Assembly (NCBI GenBank): GCA_904419835.1 | Contig: CAJFTA010000009.1 | Span: 1-58,125 of the forward strand | Length of the DNA stretch: 58,125 nucleotides | From: an uncultured Pseudoflavonifractor sp. | GTDB lineage: Bacteria > Bacillota > Clostridia > Oscillospirales > Oscillospiraceae | Direction: 5' to 3' | Shown: one piece after another, positions 7,363-16,572 of the stretch | Layout: the number at the start of each line of letters is the position of its first letter | How positions within the stretch are numbered: position 1 is the stretch's first letter | Position numbers and translations under genes: made by a program | Notes under the pieces: model-generated | Told to the model about the DNA's origin: nothing | The model's input: only the letters and a program-made list of their open reading frames with translations | Database searches by the model: none

Positions 7363-8445
7363 CTATGAATAAAAAATCCACCAATGATTCATTAACCATT
7401 CAAATGCTTCAAAACGGCGTAACCGGAACAACTTCTCAATTTCTGTTAAACTTTTATCTTGAGTAGCTCCTTTTTTGGGGAAAAACCTGCTAAGCAGATT
7501 TGACTCGATGACAAAAATTGCCTTTCTTGTGTTTTTTGGCATATTTTGTGTTCGTATCCAGTTAAGCCTAAATTGTTTTAACAAGTCGTCCAAGGAAAAG
7601 GCGTACCCCCTCTTTGAGGCTTCGTTAAAACAATAGTAGGTCAAAAAGAGTGTATCTATACTTTCTTTTCGGGTATACAGCTTTTTGGTAATACTTTCAG
7701 GGCTTTGCCTATAAAAATAAATTATATCCGAGATAGTGCATATTGTCGAACAGTTGGGAATTAATAAAGTGGAGATAATAGTATCTTCATATACATAACC
7801 TGTTGGGAAGCACAAATTGAGCATCTTTTCTGAAGATATAATTTTTCCCCACGGGAAACCGTTGACAGCGACGGGGGTATCGTCTTTCAAATGTGTATAA
7901 ATATCTACGTCTTTGTCATTTGAAAACTCTTTGTATGCCCCCTGAATAATGTCGGCACTTTCTTGAACTGCTGTATTCATTAGTACTTCAACAGCATTGT
8001 CTGCAAGCAAATCATCAGAGTCCACAAACATAACATATCGTCCTATTATGTGCTGTAACCCGCGATTTCTTGCACCAGCTATTCCGCTGTTTGATTGGTG
8101 GAAAACAGTTACCTTGTCCAAATGACTGTAGCTGTCTAAGATTTCCGACGATTGATCGGTAGACCCGTCGTCAACAAAGATAATGTGATAAGAGTACTTC
8201 GTCTTTTGGTCCAAAAGCGACTGAATGCAATCGTCAATAAAATGAGCTGAATTATATACAGGGACAATAATCATTAAATCAAATTTTGGTTGGTAAATAG
8301 TTTCTTGATTGAACTTAGGAGGAGCACTCGGCCAATTCAAAGTGCTCTTTGCTTCTCCAAGTGGAAGTTTCTCGACAATAGGGAACTTAAGATAGTAGGC
8401 AAGGAAAACGTATAGTTTTCGAATCAGGTTTTTTACAGTGTTCAT
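7363..8445 (-). CDS. Family 2 glycosyltransferase
   Basis: A 360-residue GT-A enzyme. A hydrophobic N-terminus of about 60 residues precedes the catalytic domain, which opens with LMIIVPVYNSAHFIDDCIQS. HIIFVDDGSTDQS is the nucleotide-binding strand and VMFVDSDDLL the DxD metal site. The start was set at the ATG at 8445, 10 bp after the stop of the upstream gene, because upstream extension runs through that gene. It probably adds one sugar to the lipid-linked exopolysaccharide unit; donor and acceptor are unknown. The C-terminal 100 residues are not recognised. Confidence 0.85.
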   Translation of the reverse strand: MNTVKNLIRKLYVFLAYYLKFPIVEKLPLGEAKSTLNWPSAPPKFNQETIYQPKFDLMIIVPVYNSAHFIDDCIQSLLDQKTKYSYHIIFVDDGSTDQSSEILDSYSHLDKVTVFHQSNSGIAGARNRGLQHIIGRYVMFVDSDDLLADNAVEVLMNTAVQESADIIQGAYKEFSNDKDVDIYTHLKDDTPVAVNGFPWGKIISSEKMLNLCFPTGYVYEDTIISTLLIPNCSTICTISDIIYFYRQSPESITKKLYTRKESIDTLFLTYYCFNEASKRGYAFSLDDLLKQFRLNWIRTQNMPKNTRKAIFVIESNLLSRFFPKKGATQDKSLTEIEKLFRLRRFEAFEWLMNHWWIFYS

Positions 8446-8455
8446 GTTGCTTTCC

Positions 8456-10291
8456 TCATTTATAAGTTGTGGAGAACTGGGCTTTCCAAGCTTGGATATG
8501 CTTAAAAGGCATTTTAATATTAGTAGAAAATTCAGAATATACCTTCTGGCGCAGCTGGAAAGGAATATCCTCCCGAAGAAGGATAGGCAAACCTGTATCG
8601 TTTCCAATGTTTTCAGCTCGGTTATCAATGGAGATGACCAGGCTCCGGTGTCCTTTGCTCAATGCACGAATTCCAGCATGAAGCCGGGTTCCCACATAGT
8701 CCAGACCCTCCTGGGAAAGCACTGCGTCATAAGCTTCCAGAGTGGAATCGATCAATTCTAGTTTGTCCGCATAGCCCAGGGAGCGGATATAGGCAAGATC
8801 ATCCTGACCTTGAAGCCAGAGATAGACTTTTTCGTAGCTGGTGAGAAGGATATCCAGCATAGCCTTGTCGTTTGTCTCATCCCGGTTATAGTCGGTGACG
8901 GTACAGACCACTTGGGAGGCCTTGGAAGTGGGGATACTTGCACAGTGTTCCGGGGTCAGGTTCCACATGGTAGGACAACCAGTGTTCAGTACATTGTGAA
9001 TGCCCATGGATTTTAACTTCAGTTCAGAAAAGCTGTCCCGCACAGAATGAATACTGTCTTTGGAGAGAATCGTTCGAAATAATTGCCTTGTATAGACGTC
9101 GGAAGACACATCCTTGCTGTCAAAGCCCACTCCCATCAGAATTGTATTTTGATAGGGTGCGATTTGTGCACCTAGTCTCCAAAGCTTATAGGTGCGCATA
9201 TGGCCGGAAAGGATATTGGTCCCGCACAGAATCTTTTTGCCAGCAGTATTCAGCAGTGAATACTCGGCATCAGTTGGAAAACGGTGGGTAGGAACGTGGC
9301 TCAGTCCAGAAAGAGACATACAATCTGACAGCTGCAATATGCAGCTTTCCATAATAATGCGGTCGCCGCAGTTGCCGCTATCCAGACTAGTGTCCAGAAT
9401 GACTGGAGCCCCAGTGCCAGGACGAGTCAATTTAGCCTCAGCCAATCCCTGGTAATAGGGGATAGAATCGTGGAGTGCAATCAGCTTGGCTTTCAGCTTC
9501 TGCGCGCCGCGGCGGGGAATGGCATTCACCAGATCCTTAGGGGTGTATTTCTGGAACACACTTTCAGCATAAAGCACATAACCGCCCAGCTTTTTGCCAA
9601 AGCGATTTTGAATCTTCTGCTGATGCTCCATCTCAAATTTTATCTTTTCATCCACCCAGCTTGCAGAAAAGTGATGGATGGACACGGTTTGGGGAGTTTT
9701 GTGAAGTTTTCCGGTGCGGAATGTCTTGGGGCAAAGTACATCCGAACTGTAGATCTGTATCCCCTGCAGGGACTGGTTGCAGTTTTTTTGAATGAGGCCG
9801 AATTGCCGCAAAACTTGAGTAGTATAGTGGGGAGAGGCCAGAAGGTTAAGTGAGCCATCTGCATTAGTAAAACTGAGATGTTCATACAAATCCCTGGCCT
9901 GCCTGATTACTTCATGATGCGGCACAGCACCGAAACCGTGACCGCAATTTACAAAAAATTCGCCGTCGCCGGTGTCCTCAAAACCGAAAAAGCACTCATT
10001 TTCAAGAAGTGAGTCAAAGCTGCGTACCATCTCCACATCGGTGTCCAAATAGATGCCGCCATGCTCATAAATAATATCCAATCGGGCATAGTCCGGCACA
10101 AAGCCCCATTTTTTGGCCTCATAGGCTTGGCGCATATAATTGTTTTTAGTAAAATCGTAATTGGTCTCATTCCACTCCCGAATTTCATAATCCGGACAGT
10201 TTCGCTTCCAGCTTTCGATGCAGTAAAGTACGGATTGGGGTTTGGGATTTCCGCCAACCCAGCAGTAATGAATAATCTTTGGAATTGCCAT
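8456..10291 (-). CDS. GT32 glycosyltransferase fused to a polysaccharide pyruvyltransferase domain
   Basis: A 611-residue two-domain protein. Residues 1-270 are a GT32 domain: IPKIIHYCWVGG, FVPDYARLDIIYEHGGIYLDTDVE (which contains the DxD) and a C-terminal HHFSASW. Residues 290-600 match the polysaccharide pyruvyltransferase family (CsaB/WcaK type): LDTSLDSGNCGDRI, then TVTDYNRDE and a late VGTRLHAGIRAL segment with the family His. The fusion suggests one sugar is added and ketal-pyruvylated by the same polypeptide; that is inference. The ATG follows AGAGGTG. It belongs to the minus-strand exopolysaccharide operon. Confidence 0.85.
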   Translation of the reverse strand: MAIPKIIHYCWVGGNPKPQSVLYCIESWKRNCPDYEIREWNETNYDFTKNNYMRQAYEAKKWGFVPDYARLDIIYEHGGIYLDTDVEMVRSFDSLLENECFFGFEDTGDGEFFVNCGHGFGAVPHHEVIRQARDLYEHLSFTNADGSLNLLASPHYTTQVLRQFGLIQKNCNQSLQGIQIYSSDVLCPKTFRTGKLHKTPQTVSIHHFSASWVDEKIKFEMEHQQKIQNRFGKKLGGYVLYAESVFQKYTPKDLVNAIPRRGAQKLKAKLIALHDSIPYYQGLAEAKLTRPGTGAPVILDTSLDSGNCGDRIIMESCILQLSDCMSLSGLSHVPTHRFPTDAEYSLLNTAGKKILCGTNILSGHMRTYKLWRLGAQIAPYQNTILMGVGFDSKDVSSDVYTRQLFRTILSKDSIHSVRDSFSELKLKSMGIHNVLNTGCPTMWNLTPEHCASIPTSKASQVVCTVTDYNRDETNDKAMLDILLTSYEKVYLWLQGQDDLAYIRSLGYADKLELIDSTLEAYDAVLSQEGLDYVGTRLHAGIRALSKGHRSLVISIDNRAENIGNDTGLPILLREDIPFQLRQKVYSEFSTNIKMPFKHIQAWKAQFSTTYK

Positions 10292-10300
10292 AGGACACCT

Positions 10301-10906
10301 CTACCGCCTGTTCAAAAACGAGACATAATCAAAATCGTCGAGATAGCGCCGGACAAGGAACTGGTCCTTGAAATTCAGCGCTACACCCATACCGGACTCA
10401 TTTTCAAAGCCGGGAATATAAAACGCGGATTTGATTTCCGGCCTTGGAATGTGGGTAAAAATCACTTTGTTTTTATAAGGAAGCGCATCGAAACGCCTCA
10501 GGCTTTCGTAAGTACAGTTATCGCCGTCGATGCCGAGAATGAAAAGATTATCCCAGTCAATGCGCCGTTTCCGTTCCTCCCACTTGGCAATGGCCTCATC
10601 AAAAGTTTTATAGTGGTTGAAACGGATTTCAATGTCCCCAAGCATACCACAGGGATACGCAAACCGATCATCCGGATAAGGGGTAATGGGTTGTTCCATA
10701 TACCAGCGCAGATTCTCCAGGAATCTGACGTAGTCGTTCATGTCGAAACTCAGATTAATGGTAGGGGAGAGAAAACGCAGGCGCATATCATAGTAGATAA
10801 ACGTGCCATTGCAGTTTGAAGAGATAATAGTTGCATTTTTATTCTTTAATCTCAGACGCTTAATTTCCTTGTAGAGGCGCCATTCGATTCGTTGAAGCAG
10901 GTTCAT
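10301..10906 (-). CDS. DUF1919 exopolysaccharide protein
   Basis: A 201-residue protein resembling the DUF1919 family found in capsule and exopolysaccharide clusters. IISSNCNGTFIYYDMRLRFLSPTINL near the N-terminus and YPCGMLGDIEIRFNHY are typical; a possible glycosyl or acyl transfer role is not established. The start is ambiguous: two adjacent ATGs (10909, 10906) follow GGAG, and the second gives the better spacing. Nine bases separate it from the GT32 fusion downstream. Confidence 0.75.
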   Translation of the reverse strand: MNLLQRIEWRLYKEIKRLRLKNKNATIISSNCNGTFIYYDMRLRFLSPTINLSFDMNDYVRFLENLRWYMEQPITPYPDDRFAYPCGMLGDIEIRFNHYKTFDEAIAKWEERKRRIDWDNLFILGIDGDNCTYESLRRFDALPYKNKVIFTHIPRPEIKSAFYIPGFENESGMGVALNFKDQFLVRRYLDDFDYVSFLNRR

Positions 10907-11322
10907 CATATTCTCCAATCAATACATCTAGCCTGGTTTTGCGAGTAAGCCTGTTAACCCTAAGACGGCTGCATCGAAAACCACAATTAGCGGATAAGTG
11001 TTTACGGAGGCAATTAAGTTAGTGGGGAGTGGGGGCAGGCAGATGACAAAGCTGTTGCGTTCAATCTGCTGCACAACAAAATTCTCTGCCCTTTTGATGG
11101 GCAAAAACAAAAAGATAATCTGAACGACAGAAAAACAAAGGCACATGAGGGATATCAATTACGTTCTTAAACAAGAGCAAGAAAGGAACCTGCCGGGTAG
11201 TTTTACAGCGTTCCCACCCGGCAGAATATAGAATGATGCTATGGTCTAGAACAACTAACCTAGTCAAAGCGGGACGAATAGTTCCAATTTGGACGAATTG
11301 CTTTTTCACGGAATTCTCCCGG
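10907..11322. other. 416-bp stretch without a convincing gene
   Basis: Two overlapping minus-strand frames (about 76 and 82 codons) are hydrophobic but match no family. A hairpin with a 9-bp stem (CTGCCGGGT / ACCCGGCAG) is at 11190-11224. A polysaccharide polymerase might have stood here, but nothing identifies one. Confidence 0.4.
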
Positions 11323-12264
11323 TTAGAAGAGTGCGCTATGAATACGTGGGAAATACCGCAGCAAGCCTAACCGAATCTTCTGTTTTGCTCCGATGCGGGG
11401 AGCGCGCATCAGCAGTTGATATGCTGCTCGGTACCAGCTGTACATTTGGTGAAATTTTTCTGCGTTTTGAGTTGTTTTCTGAATATACTTTTCAGCGTTT
11501 GCAGCTGCAGCATACAGACTCAGCCCAGCCTCTTCCCCATAATATGGAACATTATGCGCAACCAAATATGTCATTCTTGCATAGACAGCCTCAATAAAGT
11601 CGAAGTAACGATCTGAATATTTGGGCTGCCCTAGAATGCTCTCTCTCCGGGAAAGGTAAAAGTAACCATTTTGGCCAGTCAAAGCAATACTGGATGCCCG
11701 ATGGGCAAGAATGTGATATACAAAGGTATCTTCGTAATACTTCCCCTTGGGAAAGCGGAGATCTCGGAATAATTCCGCAATAAATAACTTATTGCATACA
11801 GAGGGCTGCTGTAGAGTCTCAAAACGCTGTTGACCAGCCAGTACCGTCAGCTTATCTGCCGGGTGGTAAAAGGGTTTCGTAGAGCCATCATCGTAGAGCC
11901 GGACCATATTGCACACCGCGATTTGGCAGCGCTGCTCTGTGGCGGCCTGATACAGCCGCGCTGTTGTATCCGCCGAGATGGAGTCATCCCCGTCGATGAA
12001 CATCAGCCATTTTCCAGTAGCAATATCAATGCCGGAATTCCGGGCGTCGGATAGCCCTCCATTCTCTTTATGAATGACCTGAATACGGTGATCCCTTTGC
12101 GCCCATTGGTCGCAAATCTTACCGGAACCATCAGTAGCACCGTCATCTACCAGTATAATTTCTAAATTTCGGTAAGTCTGATTGGAGATGCTTTGTATGC
12201 ATTTATCAAGATAACGTTCGACGTTATAAACAGGGACTATAATGGATACCAACTCATTAGACAT
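11323..12264 (-). CDS. Family 2 glycosyltransferase (EpsJ-like)
   Basis: A 313-residue GT-A enzyme beginning LVSIIVPVYNVERYLDKCI, with EIILVDDGATDGSG for nucleotide binding and MFIDGDDSI as the DxD site. The ATG follows GAGGAG. It lies 9 bp after a gene remnant at 12274 and is followed by a 400-bp gap. The basic, helical C-terminus is common in capsule enzymes that sit on the membrane face. Sugar specificity is unknown. Confidence 0.87.
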   Translation of the reverse strand: MSNELVSIIVPVYNVERYLDKCIQSISNQTYRNLEIILVDDGATDGSGKICDQWAQRDHRIQVIHKENGGLSDARNSGIDIATGKWLMFIDGDDSISADTTARLYQAATEQRCQIAVCNMVRLYDDGSTKPFYHPADKLTVLAGQQRFETLQQPSVCNKLFIAELFRDLRFPKGKYYEDTFVYHILAHRASSIALTGQNGYFYLSRRESILGQPKYSDRYFDFIEAVYARMTYLVAHNVPYYGEEAGLSLYAAAANAEKYIQKTTQNAEKFHQMYSWYRAAYQLLMRAPRIGAKQKIRLGLLRYFPRIHSALF

Positions 12265-12273
12265 CTATGCTCC

Positions 12274-12474
12274 TCATTTCATATAGCCAAAAGAATCTTT
12301 TAATATCTCACGCATCGCAATCTTTTCCTCTGATGTACTGGTGTGCCACTTGGACACGGGACCGTCGAAAACCGGGACCTTATCTAATTGTCCCATATGT
12401 TTGGCTTTGAATTCCTGAAGCGTACATCGGAGTGATTGCGGAAGTTTGATCCGATTATCAGACCTTGAGAGCAT
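12274..12474 (-). pseudogene. Small ORF holding a possible sulfotransferase C-terminal remnant
   Basis: A 66-codon frame. Its last 40 residues (ending EEKIAMREILKDSFGYMK) resemble the tail of carbohydrate sulfotransferases, which often end with a helix and a Gly-Tyr. Its first part overlaps the acyltransferase fragment at 12384-12554 in another frame, so it is probably not translated as one unit. The sulfotransferase link is weak. Confidence 0.35.
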
Positions 12475-12554
12475 AAATACTCCATTTCTGCCTGTGCGGG
12501 TGTTTTACCCCTGAGCTTATTCAGAATCTTCCGCAGCAGAAAGCTAATAGGCAT
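12384..12554 (-). pseudogene. N-terminal fragment of a hexapeptide-repeat acyltransferase
   Basis: A 56-codon frame starts at an ATG 2 bp after the stop of the glycosyltransferase at 12557. It reads MPISFLLRKI, then MEYLCSQGLIIGSNFRNHSD. This is the lead-in of capsule O-acetyltransferases (LbetaH fold), which normally run about 180-220 residues. It ends at TAG after VRFRNSKPNIWDN, where a left-handed helix should follow. It is a truncated gene joined to unrelated sequence. Confidence 0.5.
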
Positions 12555-12556
12555 AA

Positions 12557-13525
12557 TTACTCACCCAATTTTAATTGATTTCTGATTCTACAAGTCAGCT
12601 TTAACGAGAGACAAGCCATCAGAAGCCATATGGACTCTTTTGGGCTAAAAATAGAAAAAGAATGGAAAGAAATCGGATTTCTTTTTAAGACAGCGGATAT
12701 ATAGCGAAAGGCGGCATTCCTTTCGGTACCATCAAGGCCGCTCATTGCAAACTGCCCCTGATATAAGCAGGTAAACCAGAGATTTTTCAGGCTCTCTGCT
12801 GTGAGGAGCGGAAAGCGTGAAAGAATGTACTGGTGGCGCTGCTCTTTTGCTGCCAGCGCCTGCAGCCGTGCCTGGGGAGTCAGGGAGTGCATAATCGAAA
12901 CCTGCTGCTGTCGGTAGGCGTAACAGATCCGCTCCGAACGGATAAGGGTTTTTGCGTTTCCCAGCACCTGATAGGTAAAGAATTCGTCATCTATTTTTGT
13001 CCCTGCAGGGAAGCGGATATCACCAATCATTTCTCGCCGGTAAAGCTTATTCCAAATTAGCTGACGAAAAATATGGTCACGAATATGCTCTTCCATGGCT
13101 TCCCGAGCGGTGTAGGTATGCACAGAGGTGTCGCTGCAATCAAAGGGCGCACTGTCATCATATACGTTCATATGACCGCATTCAGCGATATCTGCCCCTT
13201 GCTCCAAGAGGGAGTACAGATGGGTGTACATATCCGGCGACAGGTAGTCGTCGCTGTCCACAAAAGCGATCAAATCCCCCTTGGCAATATCCAGAGCGAC
13301 GTTTCTAGCAGCACCAGCGCCGGCGTTTGACTGATGGATGACTTTAATCCTGCCGTCTCTCTCTGCCCACGCATCGCATATGGCCGGACAGTTGTCCGGC
13401 GAACCGTCGTCCACCAGGATAATCTCCAGGTCTGTATAGGTCTGCTCCACAATGGAGCGGACGCACCGGTCCAGATACGGCTCAACCTTGTAAACTGGGA
13501 CAATGACGCTGATCATGCGCTTCAC
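12557..13525 (-). CDS. Family 2 glycosyltransferase
   Basis: A 322-residue GT-A enzyme: ISVIVPVYKVEPYLDRC, EIILVDDGSPDN and IAFVDSDDYLS (the DxD site). The GTG start overlaps the stop of the upstream glycosyltransferase gene (GTGA), indicating translational coupling; an ATG three codons later is the alternative. It is one of four similar GT2 genes in this cluster, presumably assembling the same repeat unit. Confidence 0.87.
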   Translation of the reverse strand: MKRMISVIVPVYKVEPYLDRCVRSIVEQTYTDLEIILVDDGSPDNCPAICDAWAERDGRIKVIHQSNAGAGAARNVALDIAKGDLIAFVDSDDYLSPDMYTHLYSLLEQGADIAECGHMNVYDDSAPFDCSDTSVHTYTAREAMEEHIRDHIFRQLIWNKLYRREMIGDIRFPAGTKIDDEFFTYQVLGNAKTLIRSERICYAYRQQQVSIMHSLTPQARLQALAAKEQRHQYILSRFPLLTAESLKNLWFTCLYQGQFAMSGLDGTERNAAFRYISAVLKRNPISFHSFSIFSPKESIWLLMACLSLKLTCRIRNQLKLGE

Positions 13526-14517
13526 TCCACATCATACTTGCGGTAATTCCCGGTTGCGCGGTCATAGCACCAGCGCACCAGCCTGTACAGCGGCAGCAGC
13601 TCCGCCGCCCCCAGCGCCATATACTGCTCTTTCCTGGGCAGGCGCTTATGCTCTTCCTGCACGCTCAGCCGCTTCAGCTCCGCCCGGGCCTGCCGTGATA
13701 CTTCCGGGCATGCCCGCTGGGCCGCGTTGGCGATCAACACCCTCACGTACCTCTGATAGGCGGCCTGATGAAGCTGCTCCCGGCCCTCTGTCGCCGTCCA
13801 GATCCTGTGGAGCACACGCTGCGGGTCAAGCAGTTTATAAGGCTGGATCTCCGCCTTGCTGGCAGAGCCTTTCCGCAGCATATAGTGATAGAGACACTCG
13901 TCCCGGAACACAGCCTTCTTTGCCCGCGAAAAGAGCAGGAAGTTCATCAGCAGGTCCTCATTGATTCGGATAGTCCAGTCCATCCGGTCTTCTGCCAGAA
14001 ACTGCTCTATGAGCTCCCGGCGGTACAGCTTATTACAGAGACCGGGCTCCACAAAGTCGCCCCGCAGCAGGTCCAGCACGCCGGTCTCTCCATTTTGCTC
14101 CACAATGCGCCCGGTACCGTAGTATCGGTCAATGCGCCCGTTGGGAAACACCATTTGGTAACCACAGTGGGCTATCTCTGCCCCGTACTGCTCCGCGTCT
14201 CCAATCAGGGTCTCAAACATCCCCGGCTCTGTCAGATCGTCCCCGTCCACAAAGCCGATATAGTCTCCCCCAGCCCGCTTCAGGGCCGCAAGCCTTGCAG
14301 AGGTTACGCCGCCGTTTTTTTGATGGATGGCGATAATTTGGGGATGTTCCGCGGCATACCGGTCCAGAAGCGCCCCTGTGCTGTCGGTGGAACCGTCATC
14401 CGTCACGATGATCTCCAGTTCGGGGTAGCTCTGTGCCAGCAGGCTGTCCAGACATCTGCCAAGATAGGGCTCGATATTATAGGCCGGTACAATTACGCTG
14501 ATCTTTTTCTTATTCAT
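13522..14517 (-). CDS. Family 2 glycosyltransferase
   Basis: A 331-residue GT-A enzyme: ISVIVPAYNIEPYLGRC, EIIVTDDGSTDSTG and IGFVDGDDLTEPG. The ATG at 14517 was chosen over the in-frame GTG at 14529 because it starts closest to the conserved first strand. The gene is richer in G+C than the AT-rich genes downstream. It overlaps the next gene by 4 bp. The basic C-terminal region probably contacts the membrane. Confidence 0.86.
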   Translation of the reverse strand: MNKKKISVIVPAYNIEPYLGRCLDSLLAQSYPELEIIVTDDGSTDSTGALLDRYAAEHPQIIAIHQKNGGVTSARLAALKRAGGDYIGFVDGDDLTEPGMFETLIGDAEQYGAEIAHCGYQMVFPNGRIDRYYGTGRIVEQNGETGVLDLLRGDFVEPGLCNKLYRRELIEQFLAEDRMDWTIRINEDLLMNFLLFSRAKKAVFRDECLYHYMLRKGSASKAEIQPYKLLDPQRVLHRIWTATEGREQLHQAAYQRYVRVLIANAAQRACPEVSRQARAELKRLSVQEEHKRLPRKEQYMALGAAELLPLYRLVRWCYDRATGNYRKYDVE

Positions 14518-14572
14518 TGGTCCACACACCTATGTTTTACACTGGAAGAAATGATTTTTATACAGCTTATCT

Positions 14573-15685
14573 TTACAATCTCTCCAACATCTCTTCCACA
14601 GCTGCAACAGTTCTCTCTGTACAAAAGTCGCCGCCCCGCTCTCTGGCCCGCGCTCTGTACGCTTCCAGCTTGCCGGGCGTGGTCAGCATATTCCTGATAC
14701 CCTGATACAGCGCTTCCTCGTCGTTTTCGGTGATAATACCGTATTCGCCGTTGGCGCCCAGCATCTCTTCCATGCCGGAAACCCGAGTGGTGATCACAGG
14801 TGTTCCAACAATCAGCGCCTCGGTGGCCGCCGTGGAAAAACCCTCGGCATGGGAGGCGCATACAAAGAGATCACATGCCGCTACATACTTATAAGGGTTT
14901 GTATGATATCCAAGCAGGGTAACGGAACGCTGTAAGTTGTTCTCCTGAATCCACTGCTCCAGCTGCGTTCTCTCGCCGCCCTCTCCGAGCAGATAAGTGT
15001 GGACCGGCAGATGCTCCTCGGCAAGAAGCCGCTTGTGAATGCGGAGAAGGCGGTCAAACCCCTTGCTTTGCACCAGCTTTCCGACGCCAACCAACTTAAG
15101 CTCTTCTTTGCAAAATATCTCGGGCTCTATCTGTTCGGCTGCTTTTGCCAAAATGACATCGCTTTCTACGGTGTTATAGAGCACCTCTGGCGGAGGATTT
15201 AATGAAAAAATTGACTGAAAATCGGCCGCTACGCTTTGAGCGACACAGATTGTGCGATCAAAGCGCTCATAGCAGCGCATGGCTTCACTGGGGCTGCGGA
15301 AAGAACTGGCGGCCTTCTTCATATTGTGCTGCTCAATATGGATCCAGGACACAAGCTTCGTCCCATCATCAGGGCACCCGCTGACGATTCGGGCACTGGG
15401 GCCCTCCAGGTAAGAGACGATTACATCATATTTCTCTTTTATGTAATGCCGGAACAGCATTTTGGGGGAGAACAGCTTCATGATATGGCTGTTGCCGGGA
15501 ATCATCCGTGCATGCCCGTGGAGCAGCCGCACTTCCGGCGAGAGAAATTGCTCATTGACGCCGCCGCCGAACAGGGCCAGAATGGAGATGTCAAACCTGC
15601 TTTTATCCATGTGATTGACCAGATTGACCAGGACCTTTTCCGCGCCGCCGTGGCATAAATCATGGATAACAAATAGTATTTTCAA
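14573..15685 (-). CDS. Family 4 glycosyltransferase
   Basis: A 370-residue GT-B retaining enzyme. The N-terminal domain opens ILFVIHDLCHGGAEKVLVNL. The donor-binding half has LVGVGKLVQSKGFDRLL, then CASHAEGFSTAATEALIVGTP, which holds the E-x7-E motif of family 4. The start is a TTG at 15685 with AAAGGAG 8 nt upstream, inside the end of the preceding gene. The 55-bp gap to the next gene carries no terminator, so the operon continues. The donor sugar is unknown. Confidence 0.87.
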   Translation of the reverse strand: MKILFVIHDLCHGGAEKVLVNLVNHMDKSRFDISILALFGGGVNEQFLSPEVRLLHGHARMIPGNSHIMKLFSPKMLFRHYIKEKYDVIVSYLEGPSARIVSGCPDDGTKLVSWIHIEQHNMKKAASSFRSPSEAMRCYERFDRTICVAQSVAADFQSIFSLNPPPEVLYNTVESDVILAKAAEQIEPEIFCKEELKLVGVGKLVQSKGFDRLLRIHKRLLAEEHLPVHTYLLGEGGERTQLEQWIQENNLQRSVTLLGYHTNPYKYVAACDLFVCASHAEGFSTAATEALIVGTPVITTRVSGMEEMLGANGEYGIITENDEEALYQGIRNMLTTPGKLEAYRARARERGGDFCTERTVAAVEEMLERL

Positions 15686-15689
15686 CGAA

Positions 15690-16571
15690 CTACTCCTTTG
15701 CGCGCATACGTATGTACCGACTTAATAAATATCCAGGAAAAACGCAGAATGCAGTTTTGACTTTGCGGGGAGACTCTAAAATAAAACTGTTGTTTTTTGC
15801 AAGGATACTATCGGCAACATAATGAATGCAATCAATCCATTCTCTTCTAGGAGACTGCGGATACTGCATACAAACCTTTCTCCAAAATGCAAAGCCCTTT
15901 GGATTATTCAAATACTGCCGCCACATGGTATTGCTGGAGCCATCCTGCTGATACTCCACATTGCAGAGGACCTCATTCAGCACAGCCAGCTTATAATCCT
16001 GATCGATCAGGCGGTATTTGTATGCCAGCGCCACATATTTTTCACCTTCAAAAACGGGATAGGGCGGATATTGGCGCATTACATCTGTCCGGTACACCAG
16101 CTTTTTATCTCCGCGGCCTCCTGCGGCATAATAGCCGGAAAGCGTGGTTTCGATCGTGCCGGCAGGAAAACCTGTCCCGATTAGATTACCCTGTAAATCG
16201 GCGTCAAGGCCGATGATACCGGCGTACTTGTCCTTCTGAACAGAATCCCACTTGGCCAGAATCTTTCGAACTGCTCCAGGCGCAAGGCAGTCGTCTGAGT
16301 CAATACAGACGTTTAATTCCGTGTCAATTACTTCATAAGCGGCATTATGCGCAGTGTGCATGCCGCCATTTTCCTTATAAAGATACCGGATTTCAAAGCT
16401 ATGCTCCTGCGTCTGCCAAGATTTGACCAGTGCCCGCGTATCATCTGTTGATCCGTCGTCTATAATCAGCCAGACAAAGTCTTTGCAATCTTGACGGGAA
16501 AGGGAGGCATATGTCCGCGGAAGGGTATGCGCACGGTTGTATGTGGGTGTAAATACGGTCAATCTGGGCAT
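15690..16571 (-). CDS. Family 2 glycosyltransferase
   Basis: A 293-residue GT-A enzyme of the type with LTVFTPTYNRAHTLPRTY, WLIIDDGSTDDT and VCIDSDDCLAPG. This subgroup is common in Firmicute capsule loci. The ATG starts 1 bp after the upstream stop, so translation is coupled. Four bases separate its stop from the TTG start of the following gene, whose ribosome binding site overlaps this gene's last codons. Confidence 0.86.
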   Translation of the reverse strand: MPRLTVFTPTYNRAHTLPRTYASLSRQDCKDFVWLIIDDGSTDDTRALVKSWQTQEHSFEIRYLYKENGGMHTAHNAAYEVIDTELNVCIDSDDCLAPGAVRKILAKWDSVQKDKYAGIIGLDADLQGNLIGTGFPAGTIETTLSGYYAAGGRGDKKLVYRTDVMRQYPPYPVFEGEKYVALAYKYRLIDQDYKLAVLNEVLCNVEYQQDGSSNTMWRQYLNNPKGFAFWRKVCMQYPQSPRREWIDCIHYVADSILAKNNSFILESPRKVKTAFCVFPGYLLSRYIRMRAKE

Positions 16572-16572
16572 A

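Noticed and set aside
10928..11309. Hydrophobic frames in the cluster gap considered as a polysaccharide polymerase
   Set aside because: Too short, overlapping each other in different frames, and without the many-helix pattern of Wzy.
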